From DAINPP01 sp036743375 (GTDB lineage Bacteria; Thermotogota; Thermotogae; MWEM01): a stretch of DNA of 64,000 bases. This document shows positions 53,134 through 62,710 of this stretch, in pieces. The translations under genes and the position numbers were made by a program. The stretch lies in the NCBI GenBank assembly GCA_036743375.1, contig DAINPP010000003.1, forward strand, positions 48,753 to 112,752. Reading direction: 5' to 3'. The stretch's first letter is position 1; each line of letters begins with the position of its first letter. The notes beneath the pieces are model-generated. The model did no database searches and had not been told where the DNA came from. It saw nothing but the letters and a program-made list of their open reading frames with translations.

Positions 53134-54987
53134 TCAGCCTCTTTTAAAAAAAGAATCCAGGCTGGAAAAGGAAATACTGTATCTGACCGGTCTTCCATGA
53201 GGGCATGAAAAGACCTCATATTCATCCATCTGCTTAATCAGCTCGCCCGCCTCTTCCTCGTTTACAAAGTCTCCGGTTCTGAAGGCATTATGACAGGCTA
53301 TGGTTGCGTAGATATTATCCATAACCTTCGATTCTTTTTCAAGGTCGATCAATCTCAACTCATTGATAATCTCGTTGAATACCTCTTCTACTTCCTTTTT
53401 ACCGATAAGATTGGGAATGCCTGTGATTTCAACTCTTTCATCGTCGATTATCCGATAGACAAATCCCAGTTCCTCAAATTTCAGTTTCTCATGATTCAGT
53501 ATCTCTATTGCGGCCTTGTCCGTTTCAAAATTTATCGGTGATAATATTTTCTGAACCACTATTTTCCGTTCATTTCGCTTGATCTTCTCAAACAGAATTC
53601 TTTCGTGTGCCGCATGAAAATCTATCAAGGTCAGTCCCGATTCTTCCTCAACAACGATATATCGCCTGTCTACGATCCCGAGAATCCTTCGTCCAGAAAA
53701 CAAACGGGCACCACTTTTACCGTTCTTGATCGCTTCATTTGCATTAACAGATATGTCTGTTATGACAGGTCTTCTATCGAGACTACTGAGTATTTCCCGT
53801 GTATTAACCATTTTCCGTTCTCCGGCCGGTTGAAACGAACACGCCTTCTTTTCAGCATAAAGCGGTTCTCTATGAAACACGGAAACATCCTGACCGAAAG
53901 ACTTCCCTTGATCATGGTTCTCCGTTATGGCCGGAGAGGTATAGGATTCATCCACCGTTTCCTGAAGGGTCGACGCCTCTGCCTTAACGGTATTGATCTG
54001 CAGCGAATAATTATTAAAGGCATTGTTCAAGGCCCTTTTAACGATCCTGAAAACGGCACCACCATCGGAATACTTTATTTCAAGTTTCTGAGGATGCACG
54101 TTGATATCCACGGTATCCCGCGGAATATCGATAAAAAGGACCGCAAGGGGATAACGTCCTTTATTCAACAGGGGAGAAAAGAATTCTTTAACGGCTGCAT
54201 AGACTATGGAATCTTTCACGTATCGGCTGTTGACAAACAGCGTGATTCCGGTGAGATTCGGTCTGTTGATCTGCGGAGAACTAACCGCCCCGTGAACCGA
54301 AAAACCGTTATCCGAAAAATTTACCCTTACGATATTTTCCCTTTCCTTTATCTTCAGCACTCTACTGATTCTTATCTCAAGTGGTTCCGGTTTTATATCA
54401 TAGATCATCTTGCCGTCTCTGACAAATTGAAAGGCAATCTCCGGATTCGACAGGATAAATTTTTCTATCGTATCCAGCACATACCTCGATTCCGTCTGAG
54501 GCGATTTCAGAAATTTTCTCCTTGCCGGAACGTTAAAGAACAGATTCCTGATTTCTATCTCCGTCCCCCGGTTCATAACCGCCGTCTTTTCCTCAACCGG
54601 TACCGATCCTCTGAAATATATCTTCTTTCCCGTATTCTCTTCTTCCGTCTTGGATGAGATATACATCTCGGATACGGATGCGACAGATGAAAGGGCCTCG
54701 CCTCGGAAACCGTAAGTAGAAAGGTTCAGGATATCATCCCACTGATCTATTTTACTGGTGGCATGAGGCTCTACTGCGAGTTTTAATTCTTCAGAAGGAA
54801 TACCTTTTCCATTATCATTCACCAGGATTGAATCACGACCGCCATTCTTTATCTCTACATGTATCGAGGATGAACCCGCATCAATAGAGTTTTCCACAAG
54901 TTCCTTCACAACAGATGCAGCGGATGTTACCACTTCTCCGGCGGCTATTTTCATATATATTTCCTGCGGTAATTTTCTTATTGCCAA
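53134..54987 (-). CDS. mutL: DNA mismatch repair protein MutL with endonuclease domain
   Basis: A 617-residue MutL: GHKL ATPase N-terminus (IAAGEVV, ENSIDAG, DNGKGI, TYGFRGEAL), a variable linker (about 330-420) and a C-terminal dimerisation/endonuclease domain. The endonuclease motif reads DFHAAHERILFE, that is DQHA(X)2E(X)4E with Gln replaced by Phe, and the ACHNAFR and CPHGRP motifs are present. It should therefore nick DNA as in bacteria lacking MutH. Its start is 4 bases after rlmB. Confidence 0.95.
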   Translation of the reverse strand: MAIRKLPQEIYMKIAAGEVVTSAASVVKELVENSIDAGSSSIHVEIKNGGRDSILVNDNGKGIPSEELKLAVEPHATSKIDQWDDILNLSTYGFRGEALSSVASVSEMYISSKTEEENTGKKIYFRGSVPVEEKTAVMNRGTEIEIRNLFFNVPARRKFLKSPQTESRYVLDTIEKFILSNPEIAFQFVRDGKMIYDIKPEPLEIRISRVLKIKERENIVRVNFSDNGFSVHGAVSSPQINRPNLTGITLFVNSRYVKDSIVYAAVKEFFSPLLNKGRYPLAVLFIDIPRDTVDINVHPQKLEIKYSDGGAVFRIVKRALNNAFNNYSLQINTVKAEASTLQETVDESYTSPAITENHDQGKSFGQDVSVFHREPLYAEKKACSFQPAGERKMVNTREILSSLDRRPVITDISVNANEAIKNGKSGARLFSGRRILGIVDRRYIVVEEESGLTLIDFHAAHERILFEKIKRNERKIVVQKILSPINFETDKAAIEILNHEKLKFEELGFVYRIIDDERVEITGIPNLIGKKEVEEVFNEIINELRLIDLEKESKVMDNIYATIACHNAFRTGDFVNEEEAGELIKQMDEYEVFSCPHGRPVRYSISFSSLDSFFKRG

Positions 54988-54990
54988 CGA

Positions 54991-55716
54991 TTAACTCCTT
55001 TTGGATGCCACGGAAAAGGCAAGAACACCTACGGATACTGAGAGATTCAACGAATCCATCTCCCTTTTCATCGGAATACTTACCGTATGATCACACTTTT
55101 CCCCGACGAGTCGTCTGATCCCTTTTCCTTCGTTCCCAAACACAAGTGCCGTTTTCTGATCCCAGTCGACCGACTCATAGGATTCACCATCCATATCCGC
55201 TGAATAGATCCAGAAACCGGAGTCCTTGATGATATCCAGAAATCTTGCAAGGTTAACCGTTCGGATGATCGGAATGTTAAACGCCAATCCGGTTGAAACC
55301 TTAATCACGGTGGGGTTCACCTGAGCTGAATTGTCTTTTGTAATGACAACGGCATCTGCACCGGCTCCGTAAGCCGTTCTGATGATGGCACCAAAATTCT
55401 GAGGATCATTGACCTGATCCAGAATAATCAGAAAGCCTTCGGACTTCGCCTCAGCGTCTGCCGCATATCTTTCTTCAGCATAATACTCAAATTCATCGAT
55501 ATCCGCATAAATTCCCTGATGCCTGACATTTAACCCCAGGACATTGTCCATCGTCTTACCGGGAATCTCAGAAAAGTTTAACCCTTTCGCCTTGATATCC
55601 TCTTTGATCTGTGTCATGGATCCATGAGCTTCCTTTGATATATAAATATTCTTTATCAGATTGGTATTATCACTTATCAACAATTCCTTTATGACATTTC
55701 TTCCGTAAATTTTCAA
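54991..55716 (-). CDS. rlmB: 23S rRNA 2'-O-methyltransferase, RlmB/TrmH (SpoU) family
   Basis: A 241-residue SPOUT methyltransferase: N-terminal RNA-binding domain (RNVIKELL), motif 1 DQVNDPQNFGAIIRTA, motif 2 LVFGNEGKGIR and motif 3 IPMKREMDSLNLSVSVGV, which form the SAM-binding knot. Such proteins methylate G2251 of 23S rRNA; a tRNA substrate is possible. It is the first gene of the long minus-strand operon ending at upp. Confidence 0.93.
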   Translation of the reverse strand: MKIYGRNVIKELLISDNTNLIKNIYISKEAHGSMTQIKEDIKAKGLNFSEIPGKTMDNVLGLNVRHQGIYADIDEFEYYAEERYAADAEAKSEGFLIILDQVNDPQNFGAIIRTAYGAGADAVVITKDNSAQVNPTVIKVSTGLAFNIPIIRTVNLARFLDIIKDSGFWIYSADMDGESYESVDWDQKTALVFGNEGKGIRRLVGEKCDHTVSIPMKREMDSLNLSVSVGVLAFSVASKRS

Positions 55717-55736
55717 AAAATCACTCCCATCAGTGT

Positions 55737-55745
55737 ATTATAACA
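55737..55745 (-). promoter_or_regulatory. Extended -10 promoter for the rlmB-upp operon
   Basis: TGTTATAAT reads from 55745 to 55737 on the minus strand, about 20 bases before the rlmB start. The -35 region is weak. Confidence 0.5.
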
Positions 55746-55868
55746 TGATTATCTGTGAGAACTGTTCATAAAATATTGGAAAATGATATTCTTTTTATAC
55801 TCGTATGATTGAATCAGCATCGGTTTCCCATTCCAAATTCTTACTTTGTGGAGAATGACTATCAGATT

Positions 55869-55877
55869 TGTTATAAT
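55869..55877 (+). promoter_or_regulatory. Extended -10 promoter for the ABC-F operon
   Basis: TGTTATAAT (55869-55877) is an extended -10 about 66 bases before the ABC-F start. Spacing places TGGAGA as a poor -35. It is divergent from the rlmB promoter. Confidence 0.5.
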
Positions 55878-55943
55878 AGGTTGTTTTATTTCAGAAGTAT
55901 TTTTCTGATTTTTTATCTATTTACAGGAAAGTGAGTGTTTTTT

Positions 55944-57803
55944 ATGTTACTTAGGACAGACAGTTTATCATTCGGTTTTGCTGATACAATGCTTATTTCC
56001 GAGTGTAACATACAGGTAGAGGAAAGAGACAAGATAGCCCTTATCGGTCAGAACGGATCCGGTAAAACGACATTACTCAAGATCCTTACGGGAGAAATTG
56101 CCCCGACACTCGGCTCCGTCATCACCAAAAAGGGAATAAAGGTAGGCTATCAGAAGCAATTCAGAGTCGAAGAACCCGATATCTCACTGTGGAAGGAAAT
56201 GGAAAAGATATTCCAGGATGTCATCAATCATATAGAGAATGAAGTAGAAATAGAGCATGAACATCTCTCCTTTGAAAAGAAGATCAGATCCATTCTTAAG
56301 GGGGTCGGCTTTTCCGAAGACGACTGGGAGAGGCCGCTGAAAACATTCAGCGGTGGAGAGTTGACCAGAGTTTCCCTTGCAAAACTGTTCATGAGGGATT
56401 ATGATCTGCTGATCCTCGACGAACCGACCAATCACCTCGACATCGCATCGGTATACTGGCTTGAAGACTTTCTGAAATCTTACAAGGGAACCCTTTTAAT
56501 GGTTACTCATGATCGTGAGATGCTGAATGGCGTTATCAATCAGGTTTTTGAAATCAATGGCGGTAAGATATGGAATTTCAGGATGAAATATGAAGATTAT
56601 CTGATGCAGCGGACAAGGATGATAGAATCCAAGGAACGCGAAATAAAGAAACTGGAAATTGAGGTGGAAAAACAGAAAAAGCTGGTCAGACAATTTGAAA
56701 CCTGGGTGAAAATGGGAAGTAAAAAGGCCATCAGTCAGATGCACAGTCATGAAAAGATGCTTGAGAGAGTTGAAGAGAAACTGAACAATGTGGAAACTCT
56801 CAACGACGAGCAGACGCATATCGGAGATATTCCAAAACCGGATCGTGCCAATTATATTGTCCTGAAATGTGAAAATCTCTCGAGAAGTATAAAGGGAAAG
56901 CAGATCTTTAAAAACGCCTCATTTGAAGTGCATCGCGGTGAAAAAGTCGTTCTTCTCGGTAAAAACGGGGTAGGAAAATCTACCATGCTGAAGACATTTG
57001 CCGGTGAGCAAAAACCCAACGGTGGTTTTTTTGAATTCGGGGATAAGGTCCACTTCGCCTATCTCTCTCAGGATCTTTCCAATCTGAATGAGAAAAACAC
57101 GATATTCGAGGAACTGAACACGATCATGTTTATGCAGTATGACGGGGAAATAAGGGGATACGCCGGACGATTCGGCTTCAGTGGGGACGATGTCAACAAG
57201 AGAATTTCAGTCCTGAGCGGCGGTGAAAAATTAAAGCTGACACTCGCTAAGCTTCTGCTCAAAAGACCCAATCTCCTGATATTGGATGAACCGACCAATC
57301 ATCTGGATCTCCTGTCCATTGAAAGACTGCAGGAAGTCCTTATGGAATATGAGGGAGCCATTCTGATGGTTACCCATGACCGAAGACTCTTGAATTACGT
57401 ATCGGATAAGATCATTGTCCTGACACCGGATCATGTCAGAACGGTCGATTCAGTCGCGGAATATGTAGCGGATATCAAATCCGAATCGGCTTTTAACACA
57501 AAAGGCAACAAGAATGAGAGAAAGAAATTAAATTATGAACAACAGAAGGCCTTAAAAAATAAAATAAAAAAGATAGAGAATGAAATCATTGCTACGGAAG
57601 AGAGATACCATGAACTGGAAGAGGAAAAAAAGACCGTTGAAAGAAGCATGAACAGTCCACTCTATGCAAATGACTATCAAAAACTGAACGATCTTGGAAA
57701 CCGACAGATAGAGATAGAGAATGAACTGCTTCAGATCCTTGAGAACATGGAAAGTCTCGAATCTGAAAGAGAAGAATTATTACAGGGGGAAGAAAATGAT
57801 TAA
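55944..57803 (+). CDS. ABC-F family ATPase
   Basis: A soluble ~619-residue protein with two ABC domains and no membrane helices. Domain 1: GQNGSGKTT, FSGGELTRVSLAK, LLILDEPTNHLD. Domain 2: GKNGVGKST, LSGGEKLKLTLAK, LLILDEPTNHLD. A charged linker lies between them (about 215-275), and a C-terminal coiled coil is rich in Lys/Glu (about 525-619). ABC-F proteins act at the ribosome in translation quality control or drug protection; the C-terminal coiled coil is Uup-like. I prefer ATG 55944; GTG 55935 is possible since AGGAAAG lies between. It overlaps hutH by 8 bases. Confidence 0.92.
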   Translation: MLLRTDSLSFGFADTMLISECNIQVEERDKIALIGQNGSGKTTLLKILTGEIAPTLGSVITKKGIKVGYQKQFRVEEPDISLWKEMEKIFQDVINHIENEVEIEHEHLSFEKKIRSILKGVGFSEDDWERPLKTFSGGELTRVSLAKLFMRDYDLLILDEPTNHLDIASVYWLEDFLKSYKGTLLMVTHDREMLNGVINQVFEINGGKIWNFRMKYEDYLMQRTRMIESKEREIKKLEIEVEKQKKLVRQFETWVKMGSKKAISQMHSHEKMLERVEEKLNNVETLNDEQTHIGDIPKPDRANYIVLKCENLSRSIKGKQIFKNASFEVHRGEKVVLLGKNGVGKSTMLKTFAGEQKPNGGFFEFGDKVHFAYLSQDLSNLNEKNTIFEELNTIMFMQYDGEIRGYAGRFGFSGDDVNKRISVLSGGEKLKLTLAKLLLKRPNLLILDEPTNHLDLLSIERLQEVLMEYEGAILMVTHDRRLLNYVSDKIIVLTPDHVRTVDSVAEYVADIKSESAFNTKGNKNERKKLNYEQQKALKNKIKKIENEIIATEERYHELEEEKKTVERSMNSPLYANDYQKLNDLGNRQIEIENELLQILENMESLESEREELLQGEEND

Positions 57804-59280
57804 AATTGATGGTACGAACCTTGATTTATCGACAGTTGAACAGATCGCCTACAGGATGGAGCCGGTTGAAATTGATGAAAAATGTATCCCCGGAATAGAT
57901 GAAAGCGCTCGAAGGGTACAGAGGCATGTAGACCGATCGGAAGTTGTTTATGGTGTCACGACAGGATTTGGTGCATTGGCCAGTGTACGTATTGATCCTT
58001 CGAAATCACATGACCTTCAGAGAAATATCATTCTGTCACATGCGGCTGGTGTTGGAGAACCGCTTGAGATAGAAATCGTCAGAACGATGATGTTACTCAG
58101 GGTCAATTCACTGATAAAAGGGTATTCTGGAATCAGATATCAGACCTTACAGATTCTCATCGCTTTTCTGAACAGGGGAATCACCCCTTATGTCCCGGCG
58201 CAGGGGTCGGTTGGTGCCAGCGGAGATCTTGCCCCCCTCTCACATGTTGCAATGGCCATGCTTGGCGAAGGAAAAGTGTATTATAAGGGGAGTCTGAAAG
58301 AGGCTTCTGATGTTCTGAAAATAGAAGGGATAGAACCACTTGTCCCGATTCAGAAAGAGGGACTGGCCCTTTTAAACGGTACACAGATGATGTGTTCGGT
58401 TCTGACAAACGTTTTGCTGCGTGCCTACAGACTTTTTGAATGGACGATGGTTTCCGCTTCTATGAGTGTAGATGCCCTCAGGGCTTCCACCTCACCTTTT
58501 GACTTGAGAATACACGAGCTCAGACCTCATCCCGGACAGCAGTATGTGGCGAGAAGGCTCCTGGATTATCTCGAAGACAGTGAGATCAAGGAATCTCACA
58601 GGAACTGCGGTAAGGTTCAGGATGCCTATTCACTCAGGGCAATGCCACAGGTTTATGGTGCGGTCAGGGATACACTGGATTACGCCAGGCAGACTCTCGA
58701 AAGGGAATATAATTCTGTCACAGATAATCCGATCATTTTTGAGAACGAGGCCATTTCCGGTGGAAATTTCCACGGCGAGCCGATAGCACTCGTCGCTGAC
58801 TTCACATCAATCGCGCTGACCGAACTGACCAGTATAACGGAGCGGAGAATAGACAGACTCGTCAACCCGCTCGTATCTTCTCTTCCACCGTTCCTGGCAA
58901 GGGGTGAGGAAGGAATCAATTCCGGTTTCATGATCTGGCAGTACACCGCTGCTTCCCTGACCTCTGAAAACAAGGCTCTGTCACATCCAGGTTCTGTGGA
59001 CAGCATCCCCACATCCGCCTTCCAGGAGGATCATGTCTCTATGGGATCCATAGCGGTGCGAAAAGCCCATTCTATCATCGCAAACGCGGAAAAGGTGATT
59101 GCCATAGAAATCATGCTGGCGTACAGGGGAATTGAATATCTGAGACCGCTAAGATCCGGCGAAAAGCTTGAGAGGATCCTCTCAAAGATTTCTGATATCC
59201 AGGAAGAATATCAGAATGACAGATATTTCGGTAACGATTTCCGGAATATCCTTGATTTTATAACGACAAACGAAATATAG
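57796..59280 (+). CDS. hutH: Histidine ammonia-lyase
   Basis: Deaminates histidine to urocanate. The 494-residue protein carries the Ala-Ser-Gly triplet (141-143, in GSVGASGDLAPLSH) that cyclises to the MIO cofactor, Tyr52 in VYGVTTGFG and the downstream NPxxF-type SVTDNPI motif. ATG 57796 follows AGGGGGAAG and overlaps the ABC-F stop. No other hut gene is nearby. Tyrosine or phenylalanine lyase activity is possible within the family, though length and motifs favour histidine. Confidence 0.9.
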   Translation: MIKIDGTNLDLSTVEQIAYRMEPVEIDEKCIPGIDESARRVQRHVDRSEVVYGVTTGFGALASVRIDPSKSHDLQRNIILSHAAGVGEPLEIEIVRTMMLLRVNSLIKGYSGIRYQTLQILIAFLNRGITPYVPAQGSVGASGDLAPLSHVAMAMLGEGKVYYKGSLKEASDVLKIEGIEPLVPIQKEGLALLNGTQMMCSVLTNVLLRAYRLFEWTMVSASMSVDALRASTSPFDLRIHELRPHPGQQYVARRLLDYLEDSEIKESHRNCGKVQDAYSLRAMPQVYGAVRDTLDYARQTLEREYNSVTDNPIIFENEAISGGNFHGEPIALVADFTSIALTELTSITERRIDRLVNPLVSSLPPFLARGEEGINSGFMIWQYTAASLTSENKALSHPGSVDSIPTSAFQEDHVSMGSIAVRKAHSIIANAEKVIAIEIMLAYRGIEYLRPLRSGEKLERILSKISDIQEEYQNDRYFGNDFRNILDFITTNEI

Positions 59281-59290
59281 GGGTGATTTT

Positions 59291-60400
59291 TTGAAATTCA
59301 CAATGAAAAAATCTGAACTTGTTAGTGCAGCTTCCAAGATAGTAAACGTTATACCAAAAAAGAATATAAAACCAGTCCTATCCGGAATAAAGATCTTCGC
59401 GAACGAGGGTGAAATCTTCTTTAATGCCACTGACATGGAATCTTCCATAAAGATACAGGTCGAAACGACAGACGTCGAGGGATCAGGATCTTATGTGCTG
59501 GATGCCAAGACACTGGATGATATCTCCAAAAATCTTCTGAACGATGAAGTGACTTTCAGTCTTGAATCCAACAAGGCCATCGCTCATACGGGGGCCGGTG
59601 AAATCAAGATTCCGGTCATGAACTCCGAGGATTATCCCGAATTGGATTTCGAGGAAATCGGGGAAGATATTACCGTTCCTAGGGAAACCGTTCTGAGGAT
59701 GATGGAAAACGTTATTTTCTGCGCCACTACAGATGAAATGATCAGAAATCTGAACGGTATTCTATGGGAGTTTTCGGGAAAATATCTCAGACTTGTTTCC
59801 GCGGACAGTTACAGAATGGCCGTCACGGAAGAAATGATATACGATGGGGATTCCACTCCGCTGTCATTTTTCCTTTCGTTGAAATCGATGAAGGAAATAC
59901 AATCTCTCCTGAGAGAATCGGACGAGGACGACTTTAAGATAAAATTCGACGGAAAAAGGGTCATCACCAAGATAAAGAAAATCACATTCGTGGCAAGATT
60001 GATGGATGTGAATTTTCCGAATTACAAGGCCGTCATCCCCGAAAGCTTTCAGACAAAGGTGATCATCAACCGACCCGAACTGCTGAAGGCGTTGAAATTA
60101 ATCAAGATTATCGCCAAATCACAGGGGGATATCGTCAAACTGGATATTTCAGATGAACAGTTAACGGTATCGGCACGTTCACAGGACAGAGGCGATGGTG
60201 AGATTCCGTTCGAAATCAAAAAAGAGGGGCAGAACATGCTTGTCGCCTTTGATCCGTCATACCTGATCGAGGGACTTCAGCATTTTCAGAGCGATGAGGT
60301 GGAACTCAATTTTGTGGATGAAGATAACGCACTCCAGATCAACGATCAGGATCTGGCGGGCTTTTTGCATATTATCATGCCGGTGAAGATCAAAAGATGA
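59291..60400 (+). CDS. dnaN: DNA polymerase III beta subunit (sliding clamp)
   Basis: A 369-residue protein made of three repeated clamp domains, with the typical start MKFTMKKSELVSAASKIVNVIP, mid-protein SADSYRMAVTEE and C-terminal HIIMPVKIKR. The start is TTG 59291 with GGGGTGAT upstream. It lies between hutH and ispF, away from dnaA, so this is not an oriC-type arrangement. Confidence 0.95.
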   Translation: MKFTMKKSELVSAASKIVNVIPKKNIKPVLSGIKIFANEGEIFFNATDMESSIKIQVETTDVEGSGSYVLDAKTLDDISKNLLNDEVTFSLESNKAIAHTGAGEIKIPVMNSEDYPELDFEEIGEDITVPRETVLRMMENVIFCATTDEMIRNLNGILWEFSGKYLRLVSADSYRMAVTEEMIYDGDSTPLSFFLSLKSMKEIQSLLRESDEDDFKIKFDGKRVITKIKKITFVARLMDVNFPNYKAVIPESFQTKVIINRPELLKALKLIKIIAKSQGDIVKLDISDEQLTVSARSQDRGDGEIPFEIKKEGQNMLVAFDPSYLIEGLQHFQSDEVELNFVDEDNALQINDQDLAGFLHIIMPVKIKR

Positions 60401-60873
60401 GAATAGGGATCGGCTATGATGTTCATCAACTCACATCAAACAGGAAACTGATCATTGGAGGCGTTAGCATCCCCTTTGAAAAGGGCCTCCTTGGACATTC
60501 TGATGCGGATGTACTTCTGCATTCATTTATGGATGCATTGCTTGGTGCCTTAAATCTCGGCGATATCGGAAGACTCTTTCCGGATACGGACAATCGGTTC
60601 AGGGACATCAGCAGTCTTGTGCTACTTGGCAGGGTATATGAACAGGTTTTCAACCGCGGGTATCGAATTATCAACACGGATTCGGTGATTATAGCTCAAA
60701 AGCCCAAGCTGATGGATTATATTCCGAAGATGAAAGAAAATATCAGTCGAGAATGTTTCACGGCTGTTGACAGAATCAGTATCAAGGCCACGACGACCGA
60801 GGGCCTGGGATTTGAAGGCAGAGAAGAGGGCATTGCGGCTAAAACGGTCTGCCTCCTGGAGGAAAGCGTGTGA
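60397..60873 (+). CDS. ispF: 2-C-methyl-D-erythritol 2,4-cyclodiphosphate synthase
   Basis: MEP isoprenoid pathway enzyme. The 158-residue protein has zinc ligands Asp8 and His10 (GYDVH) and His42 (DVLLHS), GHSDAD and the C-terminal KATTTEGLGFEGREEGIAA. It starts in a 4-base overlap with dnaN (ATGA) and overlaps ecfT, so translation is coupled across the three genes. Confidence 0.97.
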   Translation: MRIGIGYDVHQLTSNRKLIIGGVSIPFEKGLLGHSDADVLLHSFMDALLGALNLGDIGRLFPDTDNRFRDISSLVLLGRVYEQVFNRGYRIINTDSVIIAQKPKLMDYIPKMKENISRECFTAVDRISIKATTTEGLGFEGREEGIAAKTVCLLEESV

Positions 60874-61676
60874 ATTTTGAATTTATAATGGGGCGTTATG
60901 TCCCCACGGATTCTATTCTCCATCGAGTAGATGCGAGAATTAAGCTCTTTTACACAATTGCCGGCATTATCGTATTGTTCATGCTGAACAGTTGGGAGTC
61001 AATCGCTTTATATACCGTATTCGTCCTCGGAATGATCGCCTTATCAAAAATGGGGATGACGCTGGCCGTAAAAACGATTAAATCTATCTGGATTCTCATT
61101 TTACTGGTCTTTGTCTTTCAGATGTTTGATTCGACGGGACGGATCATCATAGATCTCGGATTTATAAAGCTGACCGAGGAAGGATTGCTTCAATCCGCAA
61201 AGGTTTCAGTAAGATTGATCCTCCTTATCTGGTTCTCAACGGTATTTACAGCCACCACGTCTCCGTTGAAGATAGCCGATTCCGTAGAAAGCATATTGAA
61301 ATTCTTCCGGGTGAAGGCTCAGTATGCCCATGAGATATCCATGATCATGTCTATAGCGATCAGATTTATTCCCGTCATCTCACTCGAAGCCAATCAGATT
61401 ATCAAGGCTCAAAAGAGTCGTGGAGCCAGATTTGACAACGGCAACATCATCAACAGAATAAAGGCGTTCTTTCCGATAATCATCCCGTTGCTTGTAAATA
61501 CGTTTAAGCGCGCTGATGAGCTGGCGCTTGCAATGGACGTCAGATGTTACAACGGACATTCCGGCAGAACAAAATACAACGAAATGACGGCTGGTGTTTC
61601 AGACTGGATTACCCTGATAGTTATGGCAGGCCTTTTTTTCCTGTTTATTCTTGCCGATAAGACCCTTTTTATCTGA
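60870..61676 (+). CDS. ecfT: Energy-coupling factor transporter transmembrane protein EcfT
   Basis: A 268-residue membrane protein with about five to six helices. The N-terminus GRYVPTDSILHRVDARIKL is the standard EcfT start, and QKSRGARF and RADELALAMDVRCY are the two Ala-Arg-Gly-like coupling motifs that dock the EcfA ATPases. The start is GTG 60870 with CTGGAGG upstream, overlapping ispF. No ecfA or substrate-binding S subunit is in the window, so this is a shared or group II system. Confidence 0.93.
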   Translation: MNFEFIMGRYVPTDSILHRVDARIKLFYTIAGIIVLFMLNSWESIALYTVFVLGMIALSKMGMTLAVKTIKSIWILILLVFVFQMFDSTGRIIIDLGFIKLTEEGLLQSAKVSVRLILLIWFSTVFTATTSPLKIADSVESILKFFRVKAQYAHEISMIMSIAIRFIPVISLEANQIIKAQKSRGARFDNGNIINRIKAFFPIIIPLLVNTFKRADELALAMDVRCYNGHSGRTKYNEMTAGVSDWITLIVMAGLFFLFILADKTLFI

Positions 61677-61698
61677 TCCGTATACATCAGGAGGAATC

Positions 61699-62400
61699 GT
61701 GGAACAGTCTATTGATACAGATTTCAAAAAGACTTACAGAAGATTGATAGGGGTTGATGAAGCGGGACGTGGACCGCTTGCGGGCCCCGTGGTGGCTGCC
61801 GCTGTCTCGTTAAGCGAAACAGATGAAAAAAATATCCTGACAGATCTGCCATTTCTGACAGACAGCAAGAAACTTTCCGAAAAAAAGCGGGAACTCATTT
61901 ATGAATATGTATTAAAGAATAAAATCAGATTTGGTACGGGAATCAGTGATGAAGCGGTTATAGACAAGTATAATATCCTGAATGCAACGAATATGGCCAT
62001 GAATGAAGCGGTGGATGACTTGAAGGTCACATTTGACATGGCACTCGTTGACGGGAAGAATCTCAAATTGATTTTTCCGAACAGACAGATCGTCAGAGGG
62101 GATTCGTTGTCTTTGAGGATCGCCCTGGCTTCAAATATCGCAAAGGTAACTAGGGACCGAATAATGTACAAATATGCAGAGGTATACCCTGAATACGGTT
62201 TTGAACATCATAAAGGCTATGGGACGAAAAAACACATAGAGGCACTCAAACAGCATGGCCCGTTGCCTTTGCACCGCATCACCTTCCGACCGGTTTACGA
62301 ATTCACAGAGGAAGGCTCACTGATCGTCTGGGGAAAAGAGGGAAAAATGGATGAAAACAGGATTCTTTCCATATTAAGGAAAATACAGAACGCCAAATAA
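61699..62400 (+). CDS. rnhB: Ribonuclease HII
   Basis: Removes ribonucleotides from RNA-DNA hybrids. The ~233-residue protein has GVDEAGRGPLAGPVVAAAV with Asp20 and Glu21, further acidic residues in ALVDGKN and VTRDR, and the C-terminal HHKGYGTKKH. GTG 61699 was chosen because AGGAGG is 4-5 bases upstream; an earlier in-frame ATG lies inside ecfT. It is the last gene of the operon. Confidence 0.95.
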   Translation: MEQSIDTDFKKTYRRLIGVDEAGRGPLAGPVVAAAVSLSETDEKNILTDLPFLTDSKKLSEKKRELIYEYVLKNKIRFGTGISDEAVIDKYNILNATNMAMNEAVDDLKVTFDMALVDGKNLKLIFPNRQIVRGDSLSLRIALASNIAKVTRDRIMYKYAEVYPEYGFEHHKGYGTKKHIEALKQHGPLPLHRITFRPVYEFTEEGSLIVWGKEGKMDENRILSILRKIQNAK

Positions 62401-62401
62401 A

Positions 62402-62428
62402 AAGACCGGAATTTAAATTCCGGTCCTT
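62402..62428 (-). terminator. Terminator for the cold-shock genes
   Basis: GACCGGAATTT (62404-62414) pairs with AAATTCCGGTC (62415-62425), a perfect palindrome. On the minus strand it is followed by TTTTTATTT, so it ends the cold-shock transcripts; on the plus strand the T run is weak. Confidence 0.85.
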
Positions 62429-62461
62429 ACTATAAAATCTATCGAAATTGATTGATTATGA

Positions 62462-62665
62462 TTAATCTAATACAACAACGTCTGCAGCCTGAGGTCCCTT
62501 GTTTCCTTCCTGAATCTCAAACTCTACAGCCTGTCCTTCTTCAAGATTCTTAAACCCGTCGCCTTTGATTGCTGAGTAATGTACAAATACGTCTTCGCCG
62601 CTGTCCTTAGTAATAAAGCCATAGCCCTTCTGTGTGTTAAACCATTTTACAGTACCTTTTGCCAT
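62462..62665 (-). CDS. Cold-shock protein, CspA family (copy 1)
   Basis: A 67-residue OB-fold RNA chaperone with RNP1 KGYGFI (13-18) and RNP2 VFVHY (26-30). It is about 83% identical to the copy just upstream. AGGAGGAAC precedes the ATG. It is most likely co-transcribed with the upstream copy, since no terminator lies in the 45-base gap. Confidence 0.95.
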   Translation of the reverse strand: MAKGTVKWFNTQKGYGFITKDSGEDVFVHYSAIKGDGFKNLEEGQAVEFEIQEGNKGPQAADVVVLD

Positions 62666-62710
62666 TAATTTGTTCCTCCTAATACTTCCTTTAAATGCCT
62701 TCTGAAAACC

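Noticed and set aside
53605..54657. 350-codon open frame on the plus strand
   Set aside because: Lies fully opposite mutL, is rich in Arg, Ile and Phe as expected of an antisense shadow, and has no ribosome site or domain.
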